A stretch of DNA of 64,000 nt from assembly GCA_030538255.1 (NCBI GenBank), contig JAUNUI010000016.1, forward strand, positions 1 to 64,000. Direction: 5' to 3'. The stretch comes from Pelistega sp. (GTDB taxonomy: Bacteria > Pseudomonadota > Gammaproteobacteria > Burkholderiales > Burkholderiaceae_B). Position numbers and translations under genes: made by a program. Shown here piece by piece: positions 1 through 8,787 of this stretch; position 1 is the stretch's first letter; every line of letters begins with the position of its first letter. The notes below the pieces were generated by a model, which was not told the DNA's origin, ran no database searches, and saw nothing but the letters and a program-made list of their open reading frames with translations.

Positions 1-157
1 AACTAAATTTAAATGAATTATCCTGTTGATATTGCGCATTTTGATACGCCAAAGCACGATTAAATACAAAACGCGAACAACCGCAAGATTGTTTCATCTT
101 ACGGATTTGTGCACCGTTTGGCATCAATTCAAATTTAAATGCTTTACGTATTAACAT
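1..157 (-). CDS. tnpB: TnpB (IS200/IS605 OrfB) N-terminus, runs off the left edge
   Basis: Reading the minus strand from an ATG at 157 gives 52 open codons up to the window edge. The protein begins MLIRKAFKFELMPNG and continues with CGCSRFVFNRALAYQ, the typical N-terminal helix-turn-helix region of IS200/IS605 OrfB/TnpB. In that family TnpB is an RNA-guided nuclease that helps the element persist; the catalytic RuvC part would lie outside the window. No tnpA is present on the visible side, so this may be a tnpB-only element, or its tnpA may lie beyond the edge. An 88-bp hairpin repeat starts about 100 bp upstream and could be an element end, which is inference. Confidence 0.82.
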   Translation of the reverse strand, partial: MLIRKAFKFELMPNGAQIRKMKQSCGCSRFVFNRALAYQNAQYQQDNSFKFS

Positions 158-254
158 GCTTTCATGGATAATAGGATTTTTGGCATTTCTACATTCCACA
201 TTCTACACTTGGTCAATGGAAAAAGAAACTGATTGAAGAACAGTAGACAACGCT

Positions 255-342
255 TGATTAGCTGAACATGGACGGTTTGGGACTGCTATGCAGTCCGCGC
301 CTTGTATCTCCGCCGTGAACGGCGAAGTTTTACGGCGCAACT
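255..342. repeat. 88-bp structured dispersed repeat, copy 1
   Basis: This segment matches 30675-30762 in the same orientation without gaps, with 8 differences in 88 bases by eye, all of them transitions. It contains two hairpins: GGACTGC/GCAGTCC with a 3-base loop (280-296), and CGCCG/CGGCG around TGAA (311-324). Copy 1 lies between the tnpB start and the lipase gene, and it supplies the last 18 or so codons and the stop codon of the lipase. It could be a non-autonomous palindromic element, an IS200/IS605 end, or a REP-like intergenic repeat; the sequence alone does not decide. Confidence 0.85.
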
Positions 343-1632
343 TGATAAAAGATTGGCAAACTCTGCGACGGATGGTGAATTATGCAACATTCGATCTAAG
401 CGATTTAACTCTGGAAATCTAGCGAGTGTTGCCCAAGGGACGAGAGTTTGATGGTGAATAGGAAAAAGCGTAGGTAAGGCCTCACCCTTTGCAGGAACGG
501 CCCATTGTTCCTTGTTTCTACCTGGGCGAATACCCTCTTTTACGATCAGATTGCCCACTGCCTCTGGCATACCAGTCTGATTAATGGTTTTCCTTGCAAG
601 ATTAAATACTGCTCCTGCGATAGGCAGTCTGCTACGGAAGTTCTGTAGGGTCGTTAGAATATCATCTTTAACCGCAAACACATGAATTAAGCCATCAGCA
701 GGTGATGCAGGCTTAATAGTATTGGGATGAACACCTGAAGGATTAAAGACAATGGCATGTGTATAGACGGATGGATTTTCCTGATCAAGGATAGCACTTA
801 CGGCACTGGCCAAGCCTCCTCCTAGAGAATGACCTGTTACTTCAAGGCGCCTATCTTTGCTAGACATAATTTTTTCATCTAGAACCTTTCTGGTATATCT
901 GAGAGCCATCTTATATTGTTCACTTCCCTTCCCCAAGCCTTGTCGAATATTATTCGACCAATCCCCATTCTGCTTAGCAAGGATTTCAAGCTTTAGTTCT
1001 ACCCTTACAATTAACGGTATTTCGTCACTCACCTTGGGAACCTTTACCACACCAGGTTCATTCAGTATAGCAAATGGTTCAAAGCCATTATCCAGTAAAA
1101 ACTGTCTTGTGCTATTAGAATCTAATGTGTTGTCCAGACGCTTAATGAATTCAAATGACTTGGTTAACCCTAAACAACTCAAGCTAATAGTAGTAACAAT
1201 TACTAAATTTCGCATATCTTCAAAGTCAGTCCCCCGAAAAACAAGGGTTGGTGCACAGCCATCACTTTTAATTGAAGGATCGTACCCTTGAGTCTTAAAG
1301 AGCCGAGCGACTAGACCAGATTCCGCTTGATTAACCAACTCATCCCATTTCTCCCAATGCTTTTCAACAAGTGCCATCTGCTCAGGGAATCGGGTCTGGA
1401 AGCCCTCTGGAGAGGGTGGGTCTTTATAGATATATTTAGACAAGTAACAAGCATAGCGCCAGCAGGTTTTCCATTCTGCTCTACCATGAATAATCGTACT
1501 ATTGCCCTTGTTATGTGCTCGACCCATTGATACCGCAGCATCTACCTGGGCTACAAACGCCTCAGCTTTCCTTGTCGCACGATCCAGCAAAGTAGTAAAA
1601 TCCGAATTCGTAATCGGTAACTTCTCAGACAA
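286..1632 (-). CDS. Class 3 lipase, possible T6SS phospholipase effector
   Basis: A 448-residue alpha/beta-hydrolase. FRGTD at residues 132-136 is the oxyanion-hole region of class 3 lipases, and GHSLGGG at 267-273 is the nucleophile elbow with Ser269; the catalytic Asp and His are probably among later residues such as VKDD near 322-325 and HH near 393. The start is TTG at 1632, with AGGAG about 7 bases upstream. No signal peptide is visible, as expected for a type VI cargo. It lies downstream of a broken vgrG and a membrane-anchored ankyrin protein on the same strand, which suggests a lipase effector with its immunity partner (inference). The C-terminal tail, rich in Arg and Lys, is encoded by the 88-bp repeat, so the original C-terminus may have been replaced. 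Substrate is unknown. Confidence 0.8.
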   Translation of the reverse strand: MSEKLPITNSDFTTLLDRATRKAEAFVAQVDAAVSMGRAHNKGNSTIIHGRAEWKTCWRYACYLSKYIYKDPPSPEGFQTRFPEQMALVEKHWEKWDELVNQAESGLVARLFKTQGYDPSIKSDGCAPTLVFRGTDFEDMRNLVIVTTISLSCLGLTKSFEFIKRLDNTLDSNSTRQFLLDNGFEPFAILNEPGVVKVPKVSDEIPLIVRVELKLEILAKQNGDWSNNIRQGLGKGSEQYKMALRYTRKVLDEKIMSSKDRRLEVTGHSLGGGLASAVSAILDQENPSVYTHAIVFNPSGVHPNTIKPASPADGLIHVFAVKDDILTTLQNFRSRLPIAGAVFNLARKTINQTGMPEAVGNLIVKEGIRPGRNKEQWAVPAKGEALPTLFPIHHQTLVPWATLARFPELNRLDRMLHNSPSVAEFANLLSSCAVKLRRSRRRYKARTA

Positions 1633-1694
1633 GCGAATCTCCTACTTATATGTGTGAATACGATATAACAGTGCCTTGAATAAACCGACTCACC

Positions 1695-2561
1695 TTACTG
1701 CTCATTCGCTATCTCCTGCCATGGTATTGGCCCTTGAAAGAGTCGCTCTGTAAAACGATCTTCAGGATAATCAGGATGACGCTTTAAGACACGACGGCCG
1801 ATTTTTTGATTAGCCAGGCTAATTTCATCACCTCGTTGCTCATACGAAGAAATCCATTGCATAAACTCCTGTAGTTTTATATATGGAATAACATCAAAGT
1901 ACCCTTGATTAATTAATTGATTAAGCATTGGTTGAGAAATATCGTCAGCAGCTAATAATGACATGGCAGTATCTGCATCTTTACTTTCCGCCCAAGGATC
2001 GGCACCCGCTGCCAGTAATATATCAATACCCTCATAATTTCTCATAAGCGCCACGCCCGCAATCAGCGGATCCTTATTAGCCCCACCAAGACGATGATTG
2101 GGATTACCACCATGCTTAAGATACAAACGAATCAATTGATTAATAAATGGAAAACCCAATTCTGGATCGGTTGGATGGCCTGGTAGCGTCAGGTAATAGA
2201 CGAAAGTACGGGTGGATCCCTTAGCGGGGGTATCCACCATATAGGGATCAGCACCCGCCGCAAGCAACACATCAATTGCCTCTAAATTACGTGCTGACAA
2301 AGCATGAAAGAGCAAGGTAATTTCTTCCCCATAACGCGCATTCACACCATTAGGTAGCAACTTTACTTGGGCAAGGCTAATGCGCTGTCCACGCTCAATG
2401 CTTTGGGCAAGCTCATAAACCTCTTCCCCATAGGATTGAAAGAATCGATTCGATTGATACGTCGGCTTCATATTGTTCTCCGAAACTGAATGGTAAATCC
2501 ATCCAACGACAACCAAGAGGATTAATGCCAGTAGCATTAATAACTGTTTTTTGCTATACAT
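1695..2561 (-). CDS. Membrane-anchored ankyrin-repeat protein, candidate immunity protein
   Basis: 288 residues. A short basic start is followed by a hydrophobic segment at residues 7-24, so the protein is probably inner-membrane anchored with the rest in the periplasm. Ankyrin-like units follow, with LLAAGADP seen twice and one KHGGNPN variant. The start ATG at 2561 has AGGA about 7 bases upstream. It sits between the vgrG remnant (13 bp gap) and the lipase (62 bp gap) on the same strand. Periplasmic or membrane-anchored proteins, including ankyrin types, are known partners that neutralise T6SS phospholipases, so an immunity role for the adjacent lipase is likely but inferred. No enzymatic motif is visible. 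Confidence 0.72.
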   Translation of the reverse strand: MYSKKQLLMLLALILLVVVGWIYHSVSENNMKPTYQSNRFFQSYGEEVYELAQSIERGQRISLAQVKLLPNGVNARYGEEITLLFHALSARNLEAIDVLLAAGADPYMVDTPAKGSTRTFVYYLTLPGHPTDPELGFPFINQLIRLYLKHGGNPNHRLGGANKDPLIAGVALMRNYEGIDILLAAGADPWAESKDADTAMSLLAADDISQPMLNQLINQGYFDVIPYIKLQEFMQWISSYEQRGDEISLANQKIGRRVLKRHPDYPEDRFTERLFQGPIPWQEIANEQ

Positions 2562-2574
2562 CGTCGTTTCCTAC

Positions 2575-2850
2575 TTAATTAACCTTAACAATCTCAGACA
2601 CCAGACGAATAATATCGTGTAGATTCATCGTTAAGGTCTTACCATTGATTTGGATGGAGCCATCAGCATTCATTAAGATAACGCTCTGACCACATTGCAG
2701 GCGGATACTTTTACCCGCTGTAATAATTAACTCATCACCGACATCCATATAATAGTTATTCTGCACATCGACACTTTTATTATTCTGAATACGTTGTGAA
2801 TGATGATTGCCGATGAGTTCAACTTTGTTATTCTCAACACTTAGCTGCAG
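2575..2850 (-). pseudogene. vgrG: vgrG C-terminal fragment (beta-helix end)
   Basis: The reading frame open from about 2850 to the stop at 2575 encodes a typical VgrG C-terminal needle segment: it includes QRIQNNKSVDVQNNYYMDVGDE and then ITAGKS and ADGSIQINGK. A 63-residue open frame starts at the ATG at 2766, but the similarity extends about 28 codons upstream of that Met, showing that this is the tail of a larger gene and not a stand-alone small gene. It is out of frame with the N-terminal part that ends at 2841. The OB-fold and most of the beta-helix that normally separate the two parts are absent. Some annotation pipelines would call 2575-2766 as a small hypothetical protein. Confidence 0.75.
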
Positions 2851-3698
2851 ACTGCCTTACCAGGCCACTCATAGACATCACCCTCAGGATGATGTGCTTG
2901 CCTCTGCGGCCAACCATCAGCTACGTATAAGGAGGCTGATGGTCCCAAAAAGTTATAATCTTTAGCGCTATAGCTTTCTGAACATAAGCGATCAATGGGA
3001 TGGTAATCGCTTAAGTACTCACTTTGTACCTTGACTAATTTATCCTGCGCAAAATAAGGGACTTCTTCATAGCCCTCAACGCTACTGTGAGTAATGAACG
3101 TATCCGCCAATATAAGCGTATGTTTATCAGCACTATACTGAAAATAATAATGTATTCCCTCTTCTTCCAGCAGCCGAGACACAAAGTTAAAATTACTCTC
3201 AGCGTACTGAACACAGTAACTACGAAGTGGATACGTATCCAGCAGAACAAACTTAAAGTCCAAACCATAAGACTCTAGCACTTGAGTCACAATTTGTGGA
3301 ACTGTCAGATCCTGATAAATACGAAATTCTTGATTAAGTGTCGTTAACCATAGCCAAGGACTCACCTTAAATTCATAACTATAATAACGATCGTTATCAT
3401 CAGCAGAACCGAGTAATTGAGCCTGTGTAATTAAACCACCCACATACCGAGGAGCAGTTAAAGTATCAATGCTTACCGTAAGTCTTGTGCCTAGCAAGAC
3501 ATCTAGTTTGAGCCTATCTGAGCGATGCAGTAACTTCACCGTATATGTTGGTAAGCTTGAAAGACTTTCTTCCCCTTGTAGGCTGTCAAACAAGAAAGCA
3601 CCTTGATTAAACTTATCAGCAACTTTCTGCATGTCGACATCTACATAGACACGCATCGAGTGCTCAGAAGCGAGTATATTCTGAGATTCTAGAGTCAT
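2841..3698 (-). pseudogene. vgrG: vgrG N-terminal part, truncated
   Basis: 285 residues covering the gp27-like base of VgrG, the spike protein of type VI secretion. The hallmark YCVQYAESNFNFVSRLLEEE (about residues 163-182) and GIHYYF are clear. The protein stops shortly after VYEWPG, about the point where the gp5-like OB-fold should begin; full VgrG proteins are usually 600 residues or longer. The missing middle and a one-base frame difference from the downstream tail (2575-2850) point to an internal deletion of very roughly 1 kb. The start ATG at 3698 has no obvious Shine-Dalgarno sequence. A truncated base could still be translated but is unlikely to form a working spike. Confidence 0.8.
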
Positions 3699-4043
3699 AG
3701 TTATATATTAACGGCATTTATTATTAAGTTATGATCAAATTGATTGTGGGTGCTTGTTTTCAATGGATTTAAAACTAATTTAGAGTCAATACACCATTTA
3801 CAAATGATTCATATAAAAACTCAGCCCCTATAGTTAGCTTCGTTAAAAAAACTATACACTCCAAACAATCACCCAAAAGCTTTAAGCTAAAAATTAGATT
3901 ACTCAATAATCATGACAATATAATGACATTTAATTTTAAGTGGATAAGATTATCCTATCGATGAGTTATCTCTTTATTTTTAATACTTATACGAATTTAT
4001 TTTAAATTATTAATAAAATAATTAATGATGATAGTGACGCCAT
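3699..4043. other. AT-rich gap between the vgrG remnant and the cysB terminator
   Basis: About 345 bases, strongly AT-rich compared with the flanking genes, with no convincing open frame. It presumably held the promoter of the vgrG cassette. The base composition marks the boundary between the accessory cassette and the conserved cysB side. No integrase site or terminal repeat was recognised here. Confidence 0.5.
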
Positions 4044-4076
4044 AAAAAAACAGGTGCCATAGGAGCACCTGTTTCT
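4044..4076 (-). terminator. Rho-independent terminator of cysB
   Basis: AACAGGTGC and GCACCTGTT form a perfect 9-bp stem around a 7-base loop. On the minus strand the stem is followed by a run of seven T. It lies about 100 bp downstream of the cysB stop codon. Confidence 0.85.
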
Positions 4077-4172
4077 ATAAGCAAGCTTGAAGACCCGCAA
4101 CAATCAGAATCATACGCATGTCTTCTGGCACGAGCGTAGTTTTAATAACAGTTTGCCTTCAGTATCCGTAGA

Positions 4173-5117
4173 CTACACTTGTTTAAAGCTTAACTCATTC
4201 TCAATCTGTTCACGAGTATTCTGGGGGGAACACATCTGAATGAAGTCATAGACATAGTCACGTGCAAACACGCCCTTGCGCACACCCACTCGCGAAGTAT
4301 GATTGCCGAATAAATGACCGACAGGAATACCGACAAACTTAGTATCGCGGCGTGGATCGAATGCCATACCTGCAATAATGCCAATGCCTAGTTCTACTTC
4401 CACATAGGTCTTAATCACGTCAGCATCAATCGCCTCTAAAACAATATCTGGCTCTACCCCTGCTTTAGCGAAAGCGGCATCAATCGCGCTACGACCTGAG
4501 AAAGCCTTATCGTAAGTAATGATCGGGTATTCCGCAATTTGGGCGTAGCTAATATTGCGCGCCTGACTCGAGGTTAATGCCGTTAAGGGATGATCAGGTT
4601 TTAACACTAAGGTATGCGACCACTCATAGCATGGGAAAGTGATTAAGCCAGGAACATTCGCCAAGGTTTCAGTCGCTAAAGCCACATCTGCCTCTTCCTG
4701 CAGCACCATCTCCGCTAGCTGTAAGGGACTTCCTTCAGCTAAAGACACACGTACTTTAGGAAAGCGCTTTTTGAATTCTAAAATGATATTCGGTAAGAAA
4801 TATCGTGCTTGCGTATGGGTACAACCAATGATGAGCTCGCCTTCATCTTTTTTCGCGTAATCATCACTCACGCGCTTAAGATTATCCACCTCACGCATAA
4901 TGCGCTCGACGACTTGAGCGACAGCTTGCCCTGGACGGGTCAAACCCTTAATACGCTTGCCGTGACGCTCAAAAATCTGAAGACCTAATTCATCCTCAAA
5001 CTCAATAATCGCTTTCGATACGCCAGGTTGCGAAGTGAACAAAGCTTGTGATGTTTCAGTTAGGTTAAAGTTACGCTTAATTGTCTCGCGAATATAACGA
5101 AATTGCTGTAGATTCAT
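4173..5117 (-). CDS. cysB: CysB-type LysR regulator of sulfur assimilation
   Basis: 314 residues, the usual CysB length. The N-terminus MNLQQFRYIRETIKRNFNLT and the helix-turn-helix SQALFTSQPGVSKAI (about residues 23-37), followed by LGLQIFERHGKRIKGLT, are characteristic of CysB/Cbl and not of general LysR proteins. In this family the protein senses N-acetylserine or related compounds and activates cysteine biosynthesis genes. It has its own terminator downstream and follows lptF on the same strand across a 264-bp gap. In many Burkholderiales lptG lies between lptF and cysB; no lptG-like sequence is visible in that gap. Confidence 0.93.
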   Translation of the reverse strand: MNLQQFRYIRETIKRNFNLTETSQALFTSQPGVSKAIIEFEDELGLQIFERHGKRIKGLTRPGQAVAQVVERIMREVDNLKRVSDDYAKKDEGELIIGCTHTQARYFLPNIILEFKKRFPKVRVSLAEGSPLQLAEMVLQEEADVALATETLANVPGLITFPCYEWSHTLVLKPDHPLTALTSSQARNISYAQIAEYPIITYDKAFSGRSAIDAAFAKAGVEPDIVLEAIDADVIKTYVEVELGIGIIAGMAFDPRRDTKFVGIPVGHLFGNHTSRVGVRKGVFARDYVYDFIQMCSPQNTREQIENELSFKQV

Positions 5118-5381
5118 AAAAGTCCATTATTGCCTAAAATTTTTATTATTATATTGCATATAACACATGATTATTATAACCAATAGTTATTTGCATATAG
5201 CTTTAAGGTGTTCCAAAAACCGCAATTCCTCTGGTCAAGTTCATCACCTAGGATGCAGAAACTCAGCATTATGCAGCCTCTCCAAACTGAGCTTCATTAC
5301 ATAACAAAAGGGGGTTTGACTCTAGCTAAGCCAAATTTATTTTTAGCGTTTAATCTACTATGTCTACTAGGAGTAGTAAGT

Positions 5382-6512
5382 TTAGCTTGTAGCAAGCGCT
5401 GGCTTAGCCTTATCTTTAGGTGCTTTAACGCGAGATTTATACCAGAATAAGAACAACGCCAATAGAAAAATTGCGCCATTAATACCGAGAAAACCCAGTA
5501 AAAATGAGATTTTCTCAGAGCCAATCCAGCCACGCATCATGTTCAGTAAGTTCATATATAGCAGCCCCACCAAGGCGGCAATAATAATATCACCAGAGCG
5601 GCCAAGACGTGGGTTAACCGAGCCTAATGGAATCGCTAATAAAGCCATATTTAAGGCAGCCCAAGGTAGAGATAAACGCCACATGAGCTGGGCATCACTT
5701 TTCGGATTATTATCTTCAATAAGCGTTTCGAATGGACGCGCTTTCAACTGTTCCTGCGCCTTAGCACGAATCGCCTCTTCTGTCGTGCCACCGCTTTTAT
5801 CTTCGATGCGCATACTGCCCGACTCAAACTTGGCTACGCGAAATTGTGCCGAATTAGGACTCATATCATAGCGGCTACCTGGGCCTAAATCGATATAGCG
5901 TTCGCCTTTTTCCACATCCGTACGAAAGTTCGCATGATCCGCCATTAAAATCGTATACCACTCTGGATTTTCAGTCACACGGGCGAAGACCTTGCCCATC
6001 TCATTTTCAGGATTATCTGAGGGCTCAATAAAGAACACTCGGCGCCCGCCATTGGTCTCAATAAACTGTCCCATGGCAATCTTCGAGAAATCAGAACGTT
6101 GCTCATAACGTTGGCGATATTCTTCAATCTGGCGATAGGCCCAAGGAGAACTTACTGTGGTGAGTACCGCAATTAAGATGGCTACTGGTACCGCAACACG
6201 GAGCACCGGGCGAATCCAATCGTATAAAGAGACGCCACTGGCAAACCAAACCACCATCTCAGATTCACGATAATTACGCGAAATCGTGGTTAAGATAGCA
6301 ATAAATAAAGAAACGATTAAAATGATAGGCAAGGCGGTGATACTTGAGAATGCCGTGATACCAACAACGATATCCGCACCAATCGTCCCCGCGGCCGCTT
6401 GACCTAAGAGTCGCACTAATAATACGCTCAGCCAAATCACAATCAAGCTAGAGAAAATAACTCCCGCATGACTTAAAATTTCGGCGACAACAGAGCGTTT
6501 GAATAGCGACAT
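5382..6512 (-). CDS. lptF: LptF, LPS export permease subunit
   Basis: 376 residues of the YjgP/YjgQ family. Three hydrophobic helices at the N-terminus (about 15-37, 50-75, 100-122) and three near the C-terminus (about 280-355) flank a periplasmic jellyroll-like domain, the normal LptF/LptG layout. The N-terminus (LFKRSVVAEILSHAGVIFSS) resembles LptF more than LptG. LptF pairs with LptG and the ATPase LptB to pull lipopolysaccharide out of the inner membrane. It is divergent from pepA with only 59 bp between the starts, the usual betaproteobacterial arrangement. The LptG partner is not adjacent. Confidence 0.92.
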   Translation of the reverse strand: MSLFKRSVVAEILSHAGVIFSSLIVIWLSVLLVRLLGQAAAGTIGADIVVGITAFSSITALPIILIVSLFIAILTTISRNYRESEMVVWFASGVSLYDWIRPVLRVAVPVAILIAVLTTVSSPWAYRQIEEYRQRYEQRSDFSKIAMGQFIETNGGRRVFFIEPSDNPENEMGKVFARVTENPEWYTILMADHANFRTDVEKGERYIDLGPGSRYDMSPNSAQFRVAKFESGSMRIEDKSGGTTEEAIRAKAQEQLKARPFETLIEDNNPKSDAQLMWRLSLPWAALNMALLAIPLGSVNPRLGRSGDIIIAALVGLLYMNLLNMMRGWIGSEKISFLLGFLGINGAIFLLALFLFWYKSRVKAPKDKAKPALATS

Positions 6513-6571
6513 AATGAAACTTAGGTAATAATAGCGTTAAGCAAAAACACTTAACTAAAGGTGATTTAAGA

Positions 6572-8074
6572 ATGCAATTTACCACACAAACCACTCGCTC
6601 GGTGCAACAAATTAAAACTCCTGCACTGATTATCGGCGTGTATACCGACAAACAACTTAGCGAAGCCGCTAGCACCATTGATATGGCTAGCGAAGGCAGT
6701 ATCCAACAAGTCCTCAAGAAAGAATTCAAGGCCAAATTAGGCACGACCCTCGTTCTACGCAATCTTAATGGCGTCAGCGCTGAGCGCATTGTGCTCGTGG
6801 GTTTAGGCGATAAGGCAGATTATAACGCGAATGCTATTTTGAAAGCACATAGCGCTGCTGCAGAATACCTAAAAAGCGCGAACCTTACTGAAGGCGCGAA
6901 TACCTTATTAAGCGAAGAAGCCACGGACGTTCCCTTAATTGAACGAGCTCGCTTAGCGGCGCGCGCATTTACCCTAGCGACTTATCAGTACGATACAACC
7001 TTCAGCAAGAGCCCAGATCCAATCAGCTTGAAGAAACTCGTCTGCACGATCGATAAGGGTCTAGAGAATGAGGTGAAACAAGGTCTAGCTCAAGGTAGCT
7101 CAATTGGTAATGGCATGAACTTAACCCGCCACCTCGGTAATCTACCTGCCAACTACTGCACCCCTACCTTCCTTGGTAATCAAGCGAAAGTCTTGGCCAA
7201 AGAGTTCAAGACTCTGCAAGTTGAAGTCTTAGAGAAGAAGCAAATTGAAGCCTTAAAAATGGGTTCATTCCTATCAGTGGCTGCTGGTTCAGACCAAGCG
7301 CCGCGCTTTATTATTATTAAATATAAGCCCGCGGGCAAGAGCAACAACACTAGTGAGCAGAAACCTATCGTTCTGGTGGGTAAGGGTGTGACTTTTGACA
7401 CAGGCGGTATTTCCCTTAAACCAGGCCTAGGCATGGACGAGATGAAATATGATATGTGTGGTGCGGCCACCGTGTTAGGTACTATGCGCACGATTGCTGA
7501 ACTCGGTTTGCCACAAGAAGTCATTGGCTTAATTCCTGCCACAGAGAATATGCCTAACGGCCACGCCACTAAACCTGGCGATGTGGTCACTAGTATGTCA
7601 GGTCAGACTATTGAAATTCTGAATACCGATGCTGAAGGTCGCTTAATTCTATGTGATGCCCTCACCTATGCAGAACGCTTTAAGCCTGAATTAGTGATTG
7701 ATGTGGCGACCTTAACGGGTGCGATTATTGTCTCTTTAGGTTATGTGAATACAGGCGTATTTGCGAATAACGATGCCTTGGCACAAGAACTCGTGGCAGC
7801 AGGTAAACAGGCGAATGACACGGCTTGGCATATGCCTATGCAAGAGCCGTATCAAGAACAATTGAAGAGTAATTTCGCGGATATGGCGAATATTGGTGGC
7901 ATGCCTGGTGGTTCAGTGACCGCCGCTTGCTTCCTATCGCGCTTCACTAAAGCCTACCCTTGGGCGCACCTCGATATTGCGGGCACAGCTTGGACTACAG
8001 GTAAGGACAAAGGTGCGAGCGGTCGCCCTGTTCCCCTTCTCATCCAATTCTTGCTGAATCGCCACGCCAAGTGA
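6572..8074 (+). CDS. pepA: Leucyl aminopeptidase PepA
   Basis: 500 residues, M17 family, the full usual length. The two-zinc active site is visible: Lys271 and Asp276 in VGKGVTFDTGG, and Asp353, Glu355 and Arg357 in NTDAEGRL. The enzyme removes N-terminal residues from peptides in the cytoplasm; in E. coli it is also a DNA-binding accessory factor in site-specific recombination. The start ATG follows AAAGGTGA at a good distance. holC follows with a TGATG overlap, suggesting translational coupling. Confidence 0.97.
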   Translation: MQFTTQTTRSVQQIKTPALIIGVYTDKQLSEAASTIDMASEGSIQQVLKKEFKAKLGTTLVLRNLNGVSAERIVLVGLGDKADYNANAILKAHSAAAEYLKSANLTEGANTLLSEEATDVPLIERARLAARAFTLATYQYDTTFSKSPDPISLKKLVCTIDKGLENEVKQGLAQGSSIGNGMNLTRHLGNLPANYCTPTFLGNQAKVLAKEFKTLQVEVLEKKQIEALKMGSFLSVAAGSDQAPRFIIIKYKPAGKSNNTSEQKPIVLVGKGVTFDTGGISLKPGLGMDEMKYDMCGAATVLGTMRTIAELGLPQEVIGLIPATENMPNGHATKPGDVVTSMSGQTIEILNTDAEGRLILCDALTYAERFKPELVIDVATLTGAIIVSLGYVNTGVFANNDALAQELVAAGKQANDTAWHMPMQEPYQEQLKSNFADMANIGGMPGGSVTAACFLSRFTKAYPWAHLDIAGTAWTTGKDKGASGRPVPLLIQFLLNRHAK

Positions 8075-8529
8075 TGAATGCGATGACTCGACTCGATGTC
8101 GCCCACGGTGCAAGCCATCGCTTACAAGTCGCCGCCAATACGGTATTTAAACAGTACCGTAATGGTCAAGCGATTTGGGTGTATTGCACCGATCCTAAGC
8201 GCTTAGCTAGCTTTAGCAAGATGCTTTGGTCGATTGAGGATACCGAATTTGTGCCCCACCATTCTATCCAGGAAGGTGTGGGCAGCTGCTTGGTGCAACT
8301 CTGTCAGGATGATCCTGCGCACTATTTACCAGAATGGGAAAAAGGCGTCGTGAAAGCTAAAATGCCCTTATTACTTAATTTAGACCTGCACTGCCCACCG
8401 AATTTTACTGCCTTCGAGCGTGTCCTAGAGATAGTCTCGACCCACCCTGCCGACCAGGAATATGCGCGCCAACGTATGCAGCAATATAAGCAAGCAGGGA
8501 TTAAGCCTATTTTTCATAAATTAGGCTAA
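8074..8529 (+). CDS. holC: DNA polymerase III chi subunit HolC
   Basis: About 151 residues. The opening TRLDVAHGASHRLQVAAN and the later IWVYCTDPKRLASFSKMLW match the HolC family, the clamp-loader subunit that contacts SSB. The gene starts inside the pepA stop codon (TGATG). Start choice is open: a GTG at 8071, this ATG, or an ATG at 8083 that gives the MTRLD start more common in the family. The pepA-holC pairing is conserved in many proteobacteria. Confidence 0.88.
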   Translation: MNAMTRLDVAHGASHRLQVAANTVFKQYRNGQAIWVYCTDPKRLASFSKMLWSIEDTEFVPHHSIQEGVGSCLVQLCQDDPAHYLPEWEKGVVKAKMPLLLNLDLHCPPNFTAFERVLEIVSTHPADQEYARQRMQQYKQAGIKPIFHKLG

Positions 8530-8787
8530 GTCCTAGAATTAAGCTAGGCTTAAGCTAGATTCATGTATTTATTTGAATTTAGCTTTATTGAGCTTCATTA
8601 TTCATTGTGCTGGAATCATCAATTAATAAAGTAGTGCCATAAATTGGGCTAAGTTGTAATACGATGAAAGCAATTCATCATGTATTATTTCAACATGAGC
8701 TAAAAAATATTGGCGCTGAGCATATTATCCAGTACAATTTCAGGTAATTGTCAGTTTTTAATTTCTCATGATATCTTTGGAGCTTCA

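Noticed and set aside
857-1291. Open frame on the plus strand inside the lipase gene
   Set aside because: Antisense shadow with no family character; the lipase on the other strand carries clear motifs.
5118-5381. lptG remnant
   Set aside because: Translation of both strands gave nothing resembling LptG.
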